A DNA stretch of 64,000 nucleotides from Scylla paramamosain (Eukaryota; Arthropoda; Malacostraca; Decapoda; Portunidae): the NCBI RefSeq assembly GCF_035594125.1, contig NC_087168.1, forward strand, positions 8,102,150 through 8,166,149, given 5' to 3'. Positions within the stretch are counted from its first letter, which is position 1. Every line of letters begins with the position of its first letter. Below are positions 27,991-41,607 of this stretch, piece after piece. The translations under genes were made by a program, and so were the position numbers. The notes below the pieces were generated by a model. The model saw nothing but the letters and a program-made list of their open reading frames with translations, ran no database searches and was not told the DNA's origin.

Positions 27991-28615
27991 GTCTCCATGA
28001 AATTTATTGTGTACACTGATGTATTGATTATGTACAAGTGTGGGAAGTTTCGGAACGATACTACAAAAGAAAAAAAAAAAAGATATATTAGCTACAAATC
28101 GTATAAATTTTAACCTAACTTTGACTCACTACTCCTCTTAAGCGAATAAATATACGGTAATTTTAGAAATACCAGTGAATAGAACAGCTATTCGTAATTG
28201 ATTTTCAGGGACTACTTTTGGCAAATATCTTGATTTTTCTCTAGAAAAATATGAAGCAGTGACATTTTCCGTGCCACGTTAGAAAAAAAAAAACGTATGG
28301 AAATGGGTGTAAAAATATAAATATTTCTTTAATTAATAATCTGGTCCTGGAGAGCTGAAGAAAGCCTAATAAGGGAAACAATGCGAAAAGAATTAAGTAA
28401 ATAGCATGAATACTAATGGAGGAGTAGAAGTTTAAGAGATGAAAAACTTGCAACTGAGATATAGGCCGTTTTCTATCAGTATCCCCCAGTAGCATACTCC
28501 AGCTCTCTTCTGATCTTATTCCCCACTTCGCTCTTCTATGGGCTGTTCATATCCTTATCCTTCTTTGTCAGGTATTTCAGCATTGATGATAATGATTCAA
28601 TGCCCAGAGAGTCAG

Positions 28616-29464
28616 CTAAATACTCTCTAGATAGCCAACATTGAAAATGGAGACCGCTGTCGCGAAGTCCACCATCCTCTCAGTTGCAGGGGGGTGCTTT
28701 GGACATAGTCTCCAAATCCGTGAATGGATGTGCTCATTTCGATTTTGTGTCAGTCCCCTCATACACTTTGGCATCATTTCATCACTTGTCATTCTGTCAT
28801 ACACTGCCTTCACTTGTTTTAGCTAGTCATCGGTCAGGTGGAAAGACACTTTCATTTTTTGCATGTGACACAGGTGTTTCTCCACGTGCCAAACTCTTGT
28901 TATAGAAACATCAGGAATCTCTGCCTTTTACACACTTTTCATGTTGTAGCTTCATGTTGTAGCATGTTGACCTCCAATGATTCAATGTTGACAGCTTCTC
29001 ATTCCTCATCTCTTCTGCATTTGTACCAGCCTTTCTGTTCATGCGAACATGAATGTAGTACTGAACGTTATCTATAACTGTATCAGTTAGCTTGTATTTG
29101 CCTCCCATGCCTTTTCCATTCTTTCAACCCATGTAGTGCAGTACCTATGTTCTTTTGAACATTATTTATGCGTTCTTCCTTTTCAACTGTCTTAACATGA
29201 GGACCTCGATCACCATTCATTCCACGATCTGCAAGGTAGGCAGAACTGTCTCCATCGGATGAAAAAAAAATAAAAATTGTGTATAACATATTGCGATTCT
29301 CTGATCGTTAGTGGCAAGTGAGGGGAGAGGTCTGACAGAAGAGAGATGGAGGGAGATAAGTCAGCTGAGGTTACCGACTCGACTTTCCTCCTCTTTGATG
29401 CTATTTCTGTGGCAATTGCTGCATGCTTTCTTCTTATAGCCGTGCTCTTCTTCGGTCCTGACAT
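28616..29464 (-). pseudogene. Mutator-like transposase-domain gene remnant
   Basis: The minus-strand frames fall in the order expected for the Mutator-like transposase domain family. First is a basic N-terminus (29464-29290: MSGPKKSTAIRRKHAAIA). Then come DGDSSAYLADRG and INNVQKNIGTALHGLK (29272-29115), MGGKYKLTDTVIDNVQYY (29108-28911, including a CVKG piece), and finally MRGLTQNRNEHIHSRIW with RLCPKH (28813-28616). In intact relatives I recall this tail as C..G.TQNPNE..H..IW..CPK. Much of the central domain (with most catalytic residues) is deleted between the first and second pieces, and frames shift at least three times. Inactive fragment. Confidence 0.7.
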
Positions 29465-29599
29465 GTTGACTTTGTTGGGAGCCAGTTAGATAGTGGTGGG
29501 TGATGATGGTGCGAGATAAGCTGAATTGAAAAAGCCGCCGCGATTGCGCACCTGCCCATCCCACGACAGCCCATGTTCGTGTTGTGGTCGAATTTTCAT

Positions 29600-30333
<734 letters not shown>

Positions 30334-30388
30334 TATCTATTCGTATACTTGTGAATATTCTTTTCAACTCTACTCCTGAACAGTCAAG

Positions 30389-33300
30389 ATGGAGAGATGG
30401 TCAGGTCGTCTGGCGATGGTGACGGGAGCTGGCTCGGGCATTGGTGCTGCCTTGACCCGAAGGCTGGTGAAGGAGGGTATGCGGGTGGTGGGTGTCGATC
30501 TCAACGTGGAGAAAGTGCAGGTGAGTGAGATACGCGAGCGAGCTGGGCACCCATGACTTTCAAGATAAGATAGACGCCAGCTGTGCCGGTTATGTATCCA
30601 CTGATTAGGTTTGGTGTCGCCATGACAAGTGTACTGCCTCCACACTAGAACAAACTGGTCATATCTGCCAAAGTTAGAGAGGGTGGATAAAGGTTCGCTC
30701 ACAAGCTAAAAAAAATCCTGGTGGGATGAAGGGCATTCGCTTCTCGTATCATGTGAGATGGTTATTATACTGTATAAATCAACCAAAAATCATTCCCGCT
30801 TACTTAAATTTTTACGAGCATTCATTATTTATTTATTTATTTTTTGTTGTTCTCTCTTCGATCGTAGTTTAATTTGTTCATTTGGGCATAAAAAAAATCG
30901 TTGTTTTCCTTAACAAAAGTAGAATTTGATTTTATTTATTTTTCCCCTTTCTACCCTATACGCAGGCCGTGGGGGAAGAGCTCAAGGGTCAGCCGGGTTC
31001 TGTTATTCCCATCAAGTGTGACATCACTAAGGATGACCAGGTGCTGCACATGTTCCAGCGCATCAAACAAAAGTACGGAGGTGTGGACGTGTGCATCAAC
31101 AACGCAGGAGTAATGCACAACATGACCCTTATGAGTAAGTCTCCGTTAAATGAAAAAATAATTTTGATTGTTGCTAAGGTACGAGACACCTACTAGCTAA
31201 TGAGGGCATGACAAAGGCTGGTATCATTAAATGCACCTTCCTTTCATGATGCTTATTTTCGAAGCCCACAGTCGGATTGTCGTGGGTGTTTTTACCATTA
31301 ATGTTCCGCAATGCTTGTGAGACTATCACTATAAAGAATTACGAAAACAACCTTAAAAAAAAAAATAATAACTTCCACTACAGTTCTGTTGAAAGTTGTC
31401 GAGATTGGACACCAAAATGTTTGAAAACGTGGTGTCTTGTGTCATGGCAGATGGGAAACCAGAGGAGTGGCGGAGGATGATGGACATAAATGTGATCGCT
31501 CTGTGTCTGTGCACCCGGGAAGCTGTGACATCTATGCTGGAACGTGGTGTGGACGACGGGCACATCATCCACATCAACAGGTGGGCTTGTGTTTGCTTCG
31601 CAGTTTATGTTGTGCATGGCTGCATGGCATATAATGAATTATTTGTTTGCGTCTAATGGTGTGCATTATATTTAACACTGCGTTCACGCATTATAAGGTG
31701 CTTTTTTTTTTTTTTTTTTTTTTTTTTTTGAGTCCGGACTCGTATTTTGAAACCCTTTGGGTTCTCTTTCATGAGGATTTCTTCCAAAGGCATTGTGTTC
31801 AAATGTAACAGAGATGCTTTATCGTGTCCAAGTGGATTCATTGTTCCTCTGTCACTAGAATAATTAAATCATACTCGAAAATCTCGATAACTTACATTTG
31901 AGCCTCCAAACAGTAATTTTGATAGGACTTCAAAACATTTCAAGATACGGTCCAAGTTCTCATAATAACAACAAAAAATAATCATTTTGTTTATGTAAGA
32001 GGGGCTTTGGCCAAGAGCAATGGAAATGGTGAAAATAAAGGCCCATTGAAGTTCCCAGCCCTAAAAGAATAGTGAAAAGGACACCTGTGTAAAAATAACC
32101 ATTAAGACTATATTTATTACTTTTACAGCGTTGCGGGGCACCAGGTCGCCAACGTTCCAAGTATGCACTTCTATACGGCCAGCAAATATGCTGTCACTGC
32201 CCTCACCGAAGGCATGCGTCAGGAGCTGAGGCAGACCAACACCAACATAAGAATATCTGTATGAATAAGATCAGTATTTTTAATCGCTTTGGGATCTCTT
32301 AAGAAATATTTTTAAAGGTCTTAGTCTTAAGAAATTAATATTCAGTTTTCAATTATGTTCTTACACTGATGATGCAAAACTTTTTGTTGGACTTTCATTA
32401 AAATCATTAAGAAAAAAAATCCTCAGAATCCCAATAACATCCGTTAGAGTCTTAAAAGTAATCGAAATAAGACACCCAGATGTCTAAGAATGCTATTGGA
32501 AGACTCACTCTAATCCAGTTTAAAGTTTTACCCTTTATTGCAGGAATTTTCTATTTAAATATTAGTCACTGGTGAAGGAGCCCTGTCAAACCTATTACTG
32601 ATGTCAGGGGACTGCTCTTTTGCACTGTTAGGCATCTTAATCTCGATTACTTTCAACAGGTTCTAATCCCAGTAGATATTTATTATCAGGCTGTCAAGCA
32701 TATTAACCATTTTTAACAAGAATAATCACTATTAGTGAAAAAAAAAAAAACATCCATTGGAATCTGAATAATATTTTTTGCAGCCTAATGAGAACCCAAA
32801 GCGTTTAAAAATACGGACCAAGGTATAATATTATAATTACGAATACTGCTAATATCCACTATACTATCCTAAACTTCTCCTATGGACACCCGCAATATAT
32901 TTTAATTTTCCTCTATATCTTAAAGGCCATCTGCCCTGGTGTGGTGCAAACAGAGATCCGAGATTCATGGCTTGATAAGGATGCAACCGAGAAGTTCTAC
33001 AATGACTTCCCGTGCTTGCAACCAGAGGACATCGTCTCCAGCGTCATATACGCCCTCTCCGCACCGCCCCATGTGCAGGTTGGTGTCTTTACTTGCTCTC
33101 CAACCAGTAAATAAACAAGTTATGCTGGAAACTTCACATCTCATCTCTAGATAAAACAACCTCTATGAAGTTAGGTGTTCTGAGACGTCTCCGCCAGTTT
33201 TTCCCACCCTTCCAGCAGCTAACTGTACAGGGGCCTTATTCGTTCATGTATGGAGTAAGTATGCTTCACATGGAATCAAAAGCTCTTCGTCTCATCAACT

Positions 33301-34075
33301 CCTCTCCTCTAACTGACTGTCTTCAGCCTCTTTCTCATCGCCGCAGTGTTGCATCTCTTGCTATCTTCTACCGTTATTTTCATGCTAACTGCTCTTCTGA
33401 TCTTGCTAACTGCATGCCCCCTCCCCCGGCCACGCTGCACAAGACTTTCTTCTTTCTCTCATCCTTCTCTAATGCAAGAGTTAATCATTATTCTCAATCA
33501 ATCATCCCTTTCTCTTGAAAACTCTGGAATTTCATGCCTGCTTCTGTATTTCCACCTTCCTATGACTTGAATTTCTTCAAGAGGGAAGTTTCAAGACACT
33601 TATCCTTTAATTTCTGACTACCGCTTTGTACCCTATTTGGTGACCGGCATCTCAGTGAACTCTTTTTTTTTTTTTTTTTCATTGCATTTTTGTTACCTTT
33701 GGCCGGTATCTCTCCTACATAAAAAAAAAAAAAATGTAGGTCCTTCCAGTAGATGAATACAGACGTCAGGGAATATTATATTTCAAAATATTTGCAGGGA
33801 TATTTGTCACATAGTAGTGTTCAAGAAAGTTAGGTAAATACCGGCGCATATTAACAGGTTAAGATAAATAGGTTTCTTTCAAATATTAAAGGATGAAGAA
33901 GAAAGTTAGGCTGTGTAATGAAGTCGAATATCAAAGGTTAGAAACAAGTCGCTTTTGAGTATATACCAGGAAATCAACGAGTTTGCATGTGATATGAATC
34001 TAAATTTAACATGGGAATACCTTTGTCCCGCAGGTCCACAATGTGACGGTAAGAAATACCAGGCAACAGCACTGA
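30389..34075 (+). CDS. Short-chain dehydrogenase/reductase, DHRS11/farnesol dehydrogenase-like, six exons, apparently intact
   Basis: A cytosolic NADP(H)-type oxidoreductase of the classical SDR family, 251 aa. Exons: 30389-30520, 30966-31134, 31451-31580, 32129-32258, 32926-33078, 34034-34075. All introns are GT-AG with matching phases; the CDS sums to 756 bp. Rossmann motif TGAGSGIG is at residues 12-19, structural NNAG at 89-92, and the catalytic tetrad is Asn114 (DIN), Ser144, Tyr159 and Lys163 (YTASK). CPGVVQTE follows the catalytic domain. The start [15 protein letters not shown] and the CTREA, DDGHII and [10 protein letters not shown] blocks closely follow vertebrate DHRS11 and the insect farnesol dehydrogenase-like proteins, as recalled. 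Substrate is not predictable from sequence; relatives reduce ketosteroids or oxidise farnesol, a juvenoid-pathway alcohol in arthropods. The last exon encodes only 13 residues ([13 protein letters not shown]). Intron 5 holds family A fragment A7. CCTGAACAG just upstream of the ATG could be the acceptor of a 5' UTR intron. Confidence 0.92.
33124..33735 (+). mobile_element. Family A fragment A7 with poly(A) tail, inside SDR intron 5
   Basis: This is the 3' end of the non-LTR element, from GGAAACTTCACATCTCATC to the A-run at about 33721-33735, in the same orientation as the host gene. It includes the C-terminal RT region (frames 33165-33518 and 33346-33570) with small deletions, and the standard 3' UTR. 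It lies between exon 5 (ends 33078) and exon 6 (begins 34034). Confidence 0.88.
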
Positions 34076-34139
34076 AGCCGCAGATTGCAACAGTACTCTC
34101 AACGCAGAGCAGAATGAGCCCCTTCCCCCAAGCCCCCAT

Positions 34140-34187
<48 letters not shown>
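34140..34187. repeat. (CT)n microsatellite, SDR 3' UTR region
   Basis: About 48 bp of CT repeats, 65 bp past the dehydrogenase stop codon. The following 34188-34803 shows no gene. Confidence 0.96.
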
Positions 34188-34189
<2 letters not shown>

Positions 34190-34803
34190 GATCGTATTCT
34201 GCCCAGCTGCCCGTACCTCGATTACCTTCAAAAGGCTCTGATTGAAGTTGCACAGGTATTTAAGGGTGTTTTAATGGCTCTAGTGACAAATCAACAAGAT
34301 TCCTACATTATCAGAAAAAAAAAACACTTGAAAAACCGGTTAATTATCTATGGCGTTTGAAAGCGATACTAATAAAGCAAAGCGTTTCTGAACACGCGCA
34401 TCTCTCTTCTGATTTTGTCTTACCCTTCAAGTTATAGATTTTGAAAGTCTCTTAATATTTCAGTATTTTGGAAATACTCTATATGCATGGTCACATTTCA
34501 AACCATATGCTCAATTAAAGGTATTAGTTACCATTTGTTTTTCCTTTGTGTTTCTTTGTGGTTATGTTCTGTATCTCTCTTTGAGGATGTGTATTATTAT
34601 TATTGTTATTATTATTTTATTTCAATTTTTTTATTGATTTAAATTCACACTCAATTCCCCCTTTATTTTTTTTTATTCCAATATTTAGGTATCACAGAGA
34701 TCATTTGAATAAATAAATAACTAAACAAACGAAATCTGATTATGGTTTATTTTTTAGCGCCCTCTTTCTCATGAAAGAAAATCTTTGAACAAATTACGCA
34801 TTA

Positions 34804-35040
<237 letters not shown>

Positions 35041-36239
35041 CCATCATTATCATAATATCACCACCATCATTGTCATCATCAGTTATCTCTTTAGTCCTTA
35101 AAGAATATCATTTATACAGAAAAAAAGTGTCAAAAAAAGAACCAAGAGATTTTTTTCCTCTTGTATTGTGAAGCGGCAGCAATGAATAAATGGATTTTTC
35201 CTTTTTTTATTACTTTTATTTATTTATTTATTTATTTATTTATTTGTTTTGCTGTTTTCAACTGTTGACTAGCTTCTCTTGCATACAGAGTTGAAAATGA
35301 ATAAATAATCAAAATATAAAACAAATAAATGAAATAAAATTAATAAGTGCTCTGTTCTGTACTTTCTATGCTAATTCATTATTTTTAACCAGTGATTAAT
35401 TTTCTTTGGATATAAGGAATGAATTAAAATAAATGAGATAAATAAACAAGATAAAATAAATGAATGGAGTTTTCCTTACTTTCTTTATTAATTAATTGTT
35501 TTCAACCATTCAATAGTCATCCCTGCATATAAGGAAATAAATGAAAATAATTGAATAAATAAAATATATAGTAAAAAGATAAAATAAAATATAGGCACGC
35601 CAGAATCAGAGACCGGATAGATGTCAACGTGTGAAACAAGGTGGACGGCGCTCTTTTCTTCCCACGACTATCAGTAAATATCACTGTATGAAAAGGTAAT
35701 CCATTCATTTAACTAACATATTTAACATGTATTCAGGGGCGGCATGCTCCGAAGAGGTGTATTTTTTATGACGTTTCTCGGATGAGGGAAAAAATGGACA
35801 AATTAGATGAGTTGGGAATGTCGGTAGGTGAGATACATTCATGCATTTCAGGAAGAAATGTCGAAATGTAAGAAAGGAAATTTACTACACTTCACATTTA
35901 TTTATGCCCTCCAAAAATACAGTGATGGCCCCATTTTTAAGGAGGGGTGGAGGGAAGGGGATCTTACCCTTTTAACCATGAAAAAAAAAAAAAAAATAGT
36001 CCATAGGAATTGAAATTATTTCTCGATTTGATACTTCCATGGAGGATTTTCTGAGTAGTTAACAAACTATTAAATGTAATGACATGTACACTACATGACT
36101 GCACCACCCATCATGGCCCGCACATTGCATAACTACATCACCTAAAATGACCAATACATTTTACTTATTATTATTTACTTATTTACTTATTACTTCCTGC
36201 ACACTACATGATTGTACTATCCATTGTGCCATCCATTAG
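35041..36239. other. No recognised gene
   Basis: AT-rich DNA with ATTT/AAAT microrepeats (35215-35245) and repeated AATAAATGAA-like stretches. Short open frames have no recognisable content. Confidence 0.4.
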
Positions 36240-36387
36240 ATTAACTATGATCTGCTGTTGTACTATTTCTTGCTCTATTAACTATGAGGTGCTGTTGTAC
36301 TACTTATTGCTCTATTAACCATGGTCAGTTGTTGTAGTACCTCTTATATTATTAACTATGATCATCTGCTGTAGTACCTGTGGCGCT
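36240..36387 (+). repeat. Four tandem 37-bp repeats
   Basis: Units begin ATTAACTATGATCTGC or ATTAACCATGG at 36240, 36277, 36314 and 36351, each exactly 37 bp. They diverge by up to about a quarter of positions (TGCTGTTGTACTA/GTAGTACC core). There are no unique spacers, so this is a minisatellite rather than a CRISPR. Confidence 0.9.
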
Positions 36388-36656
36388 GTATGACCATGAT
36401 GAATTACCTTTTGAATCTCTCATTACATTTACTTATATTATCTATTGTGTTATCATTATAGTATTATTATTTATATTATATTTTTACCATCTGTTGCATA
36501 ACCTACTGTTCACTGAGTCCTCTGTTGTCTCAGCTGTTACATATATTAACTATAACAATTTTATGACATCTTTTATATTGCCTATTTATTTATTATATCA
36601 ACTATTTTATTGACAATTATACATTGATATATGTAGATCATAGTAGCTACTAACTA

Positions 36657-37125
36657 CAGTAAAATCTCTTATCTGGCATCAACGGGACCGCTGACATGCC
36701 AGATACTTGAATATTGCTGGATACTTGAATAGAAGTGAAATTATGTCCACAATCACCACCCTACACTCACGCATCTTACCATAACAAAGATCAGCTGATC
36801 TTAATCAGCAGCTGATCTGATCAGCTGCTTAAGTGTAAGCACAACACGCTTCCTCTTTTCTACAACTTTAGGCATGATGAAGGCGTCAGGCGATAAACAG
36901 TGCACACGTGGGACTGAGTCACTGAGTAAACACAGTGCAGTGGGCTGCGGATGGCGCAAAGCAGTGCGCTCTGGTGGCGAAGGGACAAAGTATGCCTCGC
37001 GCAGGAATTTTAGTCGAATTTATGAGTACACATTGATTTTTTATTGATTTTAAGGCTCGGGGAAAAATGTGCCGGATACTTGAAGCTGCCAGATACTCGA
37101 ATGCCGGATAAGAGGGATTTTACTG
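36657..37125. mobile_element. Internally deleted Tigger/pogo derivative (469-bp MITE)
   Basis: Ends are CAGTAAAATCTCTTATCTGG and the inverted ATGCCGGATAAGAGGGATT...CTG, with a TA on each side (36655-36656 and 37126-37127). The left 140 bp match 44351-44495 and the right 300 bp match 46525-46826 of the longer Tigger element, joined at ATCAGCTGATC/CTGCTTAAGTG. Nearly all of the transposase is deleted, leaving only its 5' end. Confidence 0.93.
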
Positions 37126-38160
37126 TATTAGATATATATTTTTCATAACTGGACAAGCTTTTCCCCAATACTTTCTGGAAAGATATTGTAGGGTTCAGCC
37201 ATTTAGTGTGCCACATTGGGTTAGGCCATTGTACTGACAATCAAAGATGATTCTACTGATGCATACAGGAGATGTCTGGAAAAAGGCATCCCTCAGGGCT
37301 TAAATCCAGCTCTGATCCCTCTGTCTTGGCTGGTGTGCAGGTCATGCTGGCTTGTTTCAGTTTGTGTTTTATAGTGTTACTAGCAAAATTACTTGGTGTT
37401 GCTTGGGTAAAATTTGGTTTGTTTGTTCGGCAATCCTGTTAATTATCATTCAAAGTTAAATGTACGTTATGTTAACTTCTGTTCAAGATTCATAACATCG
37501 GCGGATTAATGAAACCTGCCTGAAAGATGAATTCATTGGAGACCTCTGTATCACAGAAAATTCAATGACATACTGAAGGAATTTGTAGGTTGATGGGATT
37601 CAACTCCAAACTCACAATGAATGCTCCATTTATACCTCTCCCCAATATAAAAAGTCCAAGCTAACAATGAATGCTTGGCACCACCATCAAAAATGGGTTA
37701 CAGTGTATCTGGCACCACCATCAAGAATTGGGTTATGGTGACAGATTTGCCTGAATAACCTAACAGTTTTGGGTTGGAAGTAGTTAAGACATAGCCTATG
37801 TCACTCCCTGGATCAAGGGGAACCCCCTACCAAATTTCATCACAATCAGTTCAATGATTTTTCTGTGAAAACCGGACACAGACTGACAGACAGTGTATTT
37901 TATTATATGAAATGTAAGTTTTTTGTTTCTTCCATATTTTATCCATTTTTTCCCAAAACTTATTACTAACTTCACATTCATCACATTCATTAGACAGGCT
38001 TTCCACTTGTTGCTGAAAACTGTTATCCATCTTTACCTTCCTCTTGTAAAATTTCTTAGTTTTCTTTTGTTCCTCTATCTTCTTGCTTGATGAGCAGCTC
38101 CCTGCCTTTGATATAACAAAAACAAGGGGGCAGGGTGGGTTCCTACAGATGAAAATTTGC
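37126..38160. other. No recognised gene
   Basis: It contains a 27-bp motif present twice (AATGAATGCTCCATT/TTGGCACCACCATCAA region, 37615-37740) and a stretch near 37840-37895 (TCAGTTCAATGATTTTTCTGTG...CAGACTGACAGACAG) that resembles LINE 3' ends commonly seen in arthropods. No coding content is recognised. Confidence 0.35.
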
Positions 38161-38161
<1 letters not shown>

Positions 38162-38250
<89 letters not shown>

Positions 38251-38309
38251 TGGCTGTATGACAGCCCGTGACCTTGACAATGGCCGATGATGCAAAGCAC
38301 TCTCTCTCT

Positions 38310-38381
<72 letters not shown>

Positions 38382-38388
38382 AGTTAAG

Positions 38389-38446
<58 letters not shown>

Positions 38447-38502
38447 GAGTTGTGGTTGTGTGTGCCAGCCAGTGACCTTGACCGTGGATGATGACACAAC
38501 AC

Positions 38503-38586
<84 letters not shown>

Positions 38587-38593
38587 ATAAGTT

Positions 38594-38673
<80 letters not shown>
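38162..38673. repeat. Higher-order array of alternating (GA)n and (CT)n tracts
   Basis: GA tracts at about 38173-38248, 38391-38443 and 38597-38672 alternate with CT tracts at about 38300-38377 and 38506-38583. The spacers are themselves duplicated: TGTGGCTGTATGACAGCCCG...GATGATGCAAAGC and TTGTGGTTGTGTGTGCCAGC...GATGATGACACAAC are diverged copies, as are GATAAGTTA(A/C). One unit is therefore (GA)n-spacer-(CT)n, about 210 bp, repeated about 2.5 times. Confidence 0.9.
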
Positions 38674-38676
<3 letters not shown>

Positions 38677-39049
38677 CAAGCAGCTGCGTCCTTAAAGTGG
38701 TCGTTATACCCAAAATTTGGTTATATTGAGGGTTTACTGTACCTATTAGTTTATTCCCCTTTCTTTTAACAGTGTACTGTAGCATATTCTTATTGAAATT
38801 TTATGCACTATATGCATAACAATTATTTTTATTGTGTTAAAATGAATTTTAAATGAACTTAATAGATGTGAGACCTATATATATTTTGTGGTTTAAACTA
38901 TAAACATTGGTATTTCTGAGTCTTGTAGTGGGTGGTTTCCCATATTCATGGATTTTTGCTATTCATGGTAGGCTTTGGAACATAACACCTGTGAATAGCA
39001 GGGGAACACTGTACTTTCCTGTCATCATGCAAAGGTTCACTGCCCATCT

Positions 39050-39540
39050 AACTGTAGCCGCTACAATCAGCAATTCACAGTACCAACAATCAAGCATAGC
39101 CCTTCTGTCATGGTGTGGGCCTCTTGTAGTGGGAAGATGGGTCAAGGTGGACTACATTTCATATCAAAAAGTGTAACAATGAATTCTGAAAGATATAAAG
39201 AATTGTTATGCAGTAATCTGTTTAATAACTTTGTTATTCATCATTCATGGGACCACCACTTTCATGCATGACTTAGCCCCATGCCACAGTTGTAAAACAG
39301 TGAAAATGCTCCTCAACAAGGAAAATATCAATGTGTTGGAATGGCCAGGGAATAGTCCTGAAATTAACCCTATTGAAATACATGGAACTTCATGAATTAT
39401 ATAGTGAAGGAAGGAAAACCCCATGTCTCTTCCACACCTGCAGCAGATCATGGAAGATGTATGGTACAGCCAAATGAATCTACATTACTTTATTGGACTG
39501 CTTTAGAGCATGCCACGAAGGATTTCAGTAGTCATCACAT
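39050..39540 (+). pseudogene. Tc1/mariner transposase remnant
   Basis: Shifting frames give KHSPSVMVWASCSGKMG, then GGLHFISKSVTMNSERYKEL, then MHDLAPCHSCKTVKMLL and LEWPGNSPEINPIE. This is the order of a Tc1/mariner catalytic domain: second Asp in HDxAPCH, then the WPGNSPDLNPIE box, here with SPE in place of SPD. The N-terminal helix-turn-helix region is absent or unrecognisable, and at least two frameshifts and stops are present. No terminal inverted repeats were located. Confidence 0.75.
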
Positions 39541-39720
39541 TATGTTATTTTTTATTTTTTTTGTAATTTTTTTTTTTATTTGGTGGGCAGATAGGGTTCC
39601 AATGACTTCATTTGTGGCAACTGTATAATTAAATATACTAGCTTTGTTCTTCAACATTACTTCATTCCACCACTCTAGGTGAAATTTCATCATATCTGCA
39701 AGGCAACTGGTAGATGAATA

Positions 39721-40972
<1,252 letters not shown>

Positions 40973-41508
40973 TAGTTTGTCGACAATTGCAATGGTTTTC
41001 ACATTGCCACTAAATAACTTATTCAGTGCTCTTAGGTTAGCCTTTATTTATCTGTCTTTTAACATGTTACCTGCATCATGGCAACACGAGACTCACCTCT
41101 GTCACGAGACTTTTCACATCACTCTTATGCCAGTACCAGTGGAGCTTTTAAGGCGAGATCATGTATGTACCCTTGTTCAGTTCAAATGACTCTTATATCT
41201 TCCTAAAAGTGGTGTCTTACTGGTGGCCCACCATGCAGTATCACAATTGTTTCTTATATTGTGTGGTGGGCTACTGATGGTCCACTCATACTTGTGTACC
41301 ACCAGTGGCCCATTTTGCCATACTAGAATATTCAGTCCTTGTGTTGCATTATTGTGCCACTTGTGTACCCCTGAATTCTTAATAAATAAATGACAAAATG
41401 TATTTATACATTGCACTTTTTGACTTAGTTATACATTTAGTCTATTGTATGTGCTAAGGAAAGACTATAACTATTCTATTTTATTTATTTATTTATTTAT
41501 TTATGTAT

Positions 41509-41539
<31 letters not shown>

Positions 41540-41600
41540 TTTTGTTTATTTATTTTTTATACTTAAAGGTTATTTATCAAATTATTTTCATATTTCTGCC
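40973..41600. other. No recognised gene; (ATTT)n tract
   Basis: A tetranucleotide ATTT array lies at about 41475-41560, just upstream of the second piggyBac remnant. TTAA at 41563-41566 would be a candidate piggyBac target site, unproven. Confidence 0.35.
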
Positions 41601-41607
41601 TGCAGAA

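Noticed and set aside
31353..31617. Minus-strand ORFs over 31353-31617
   Set aside because: Antisense to SDR exon 3.
36240..36387. Regular 37-bp repeats as a CRISPR array
   Set aside because: Units are directly adjacent with no unique spacers, no cas genes are present, and the host is a eukaryote.
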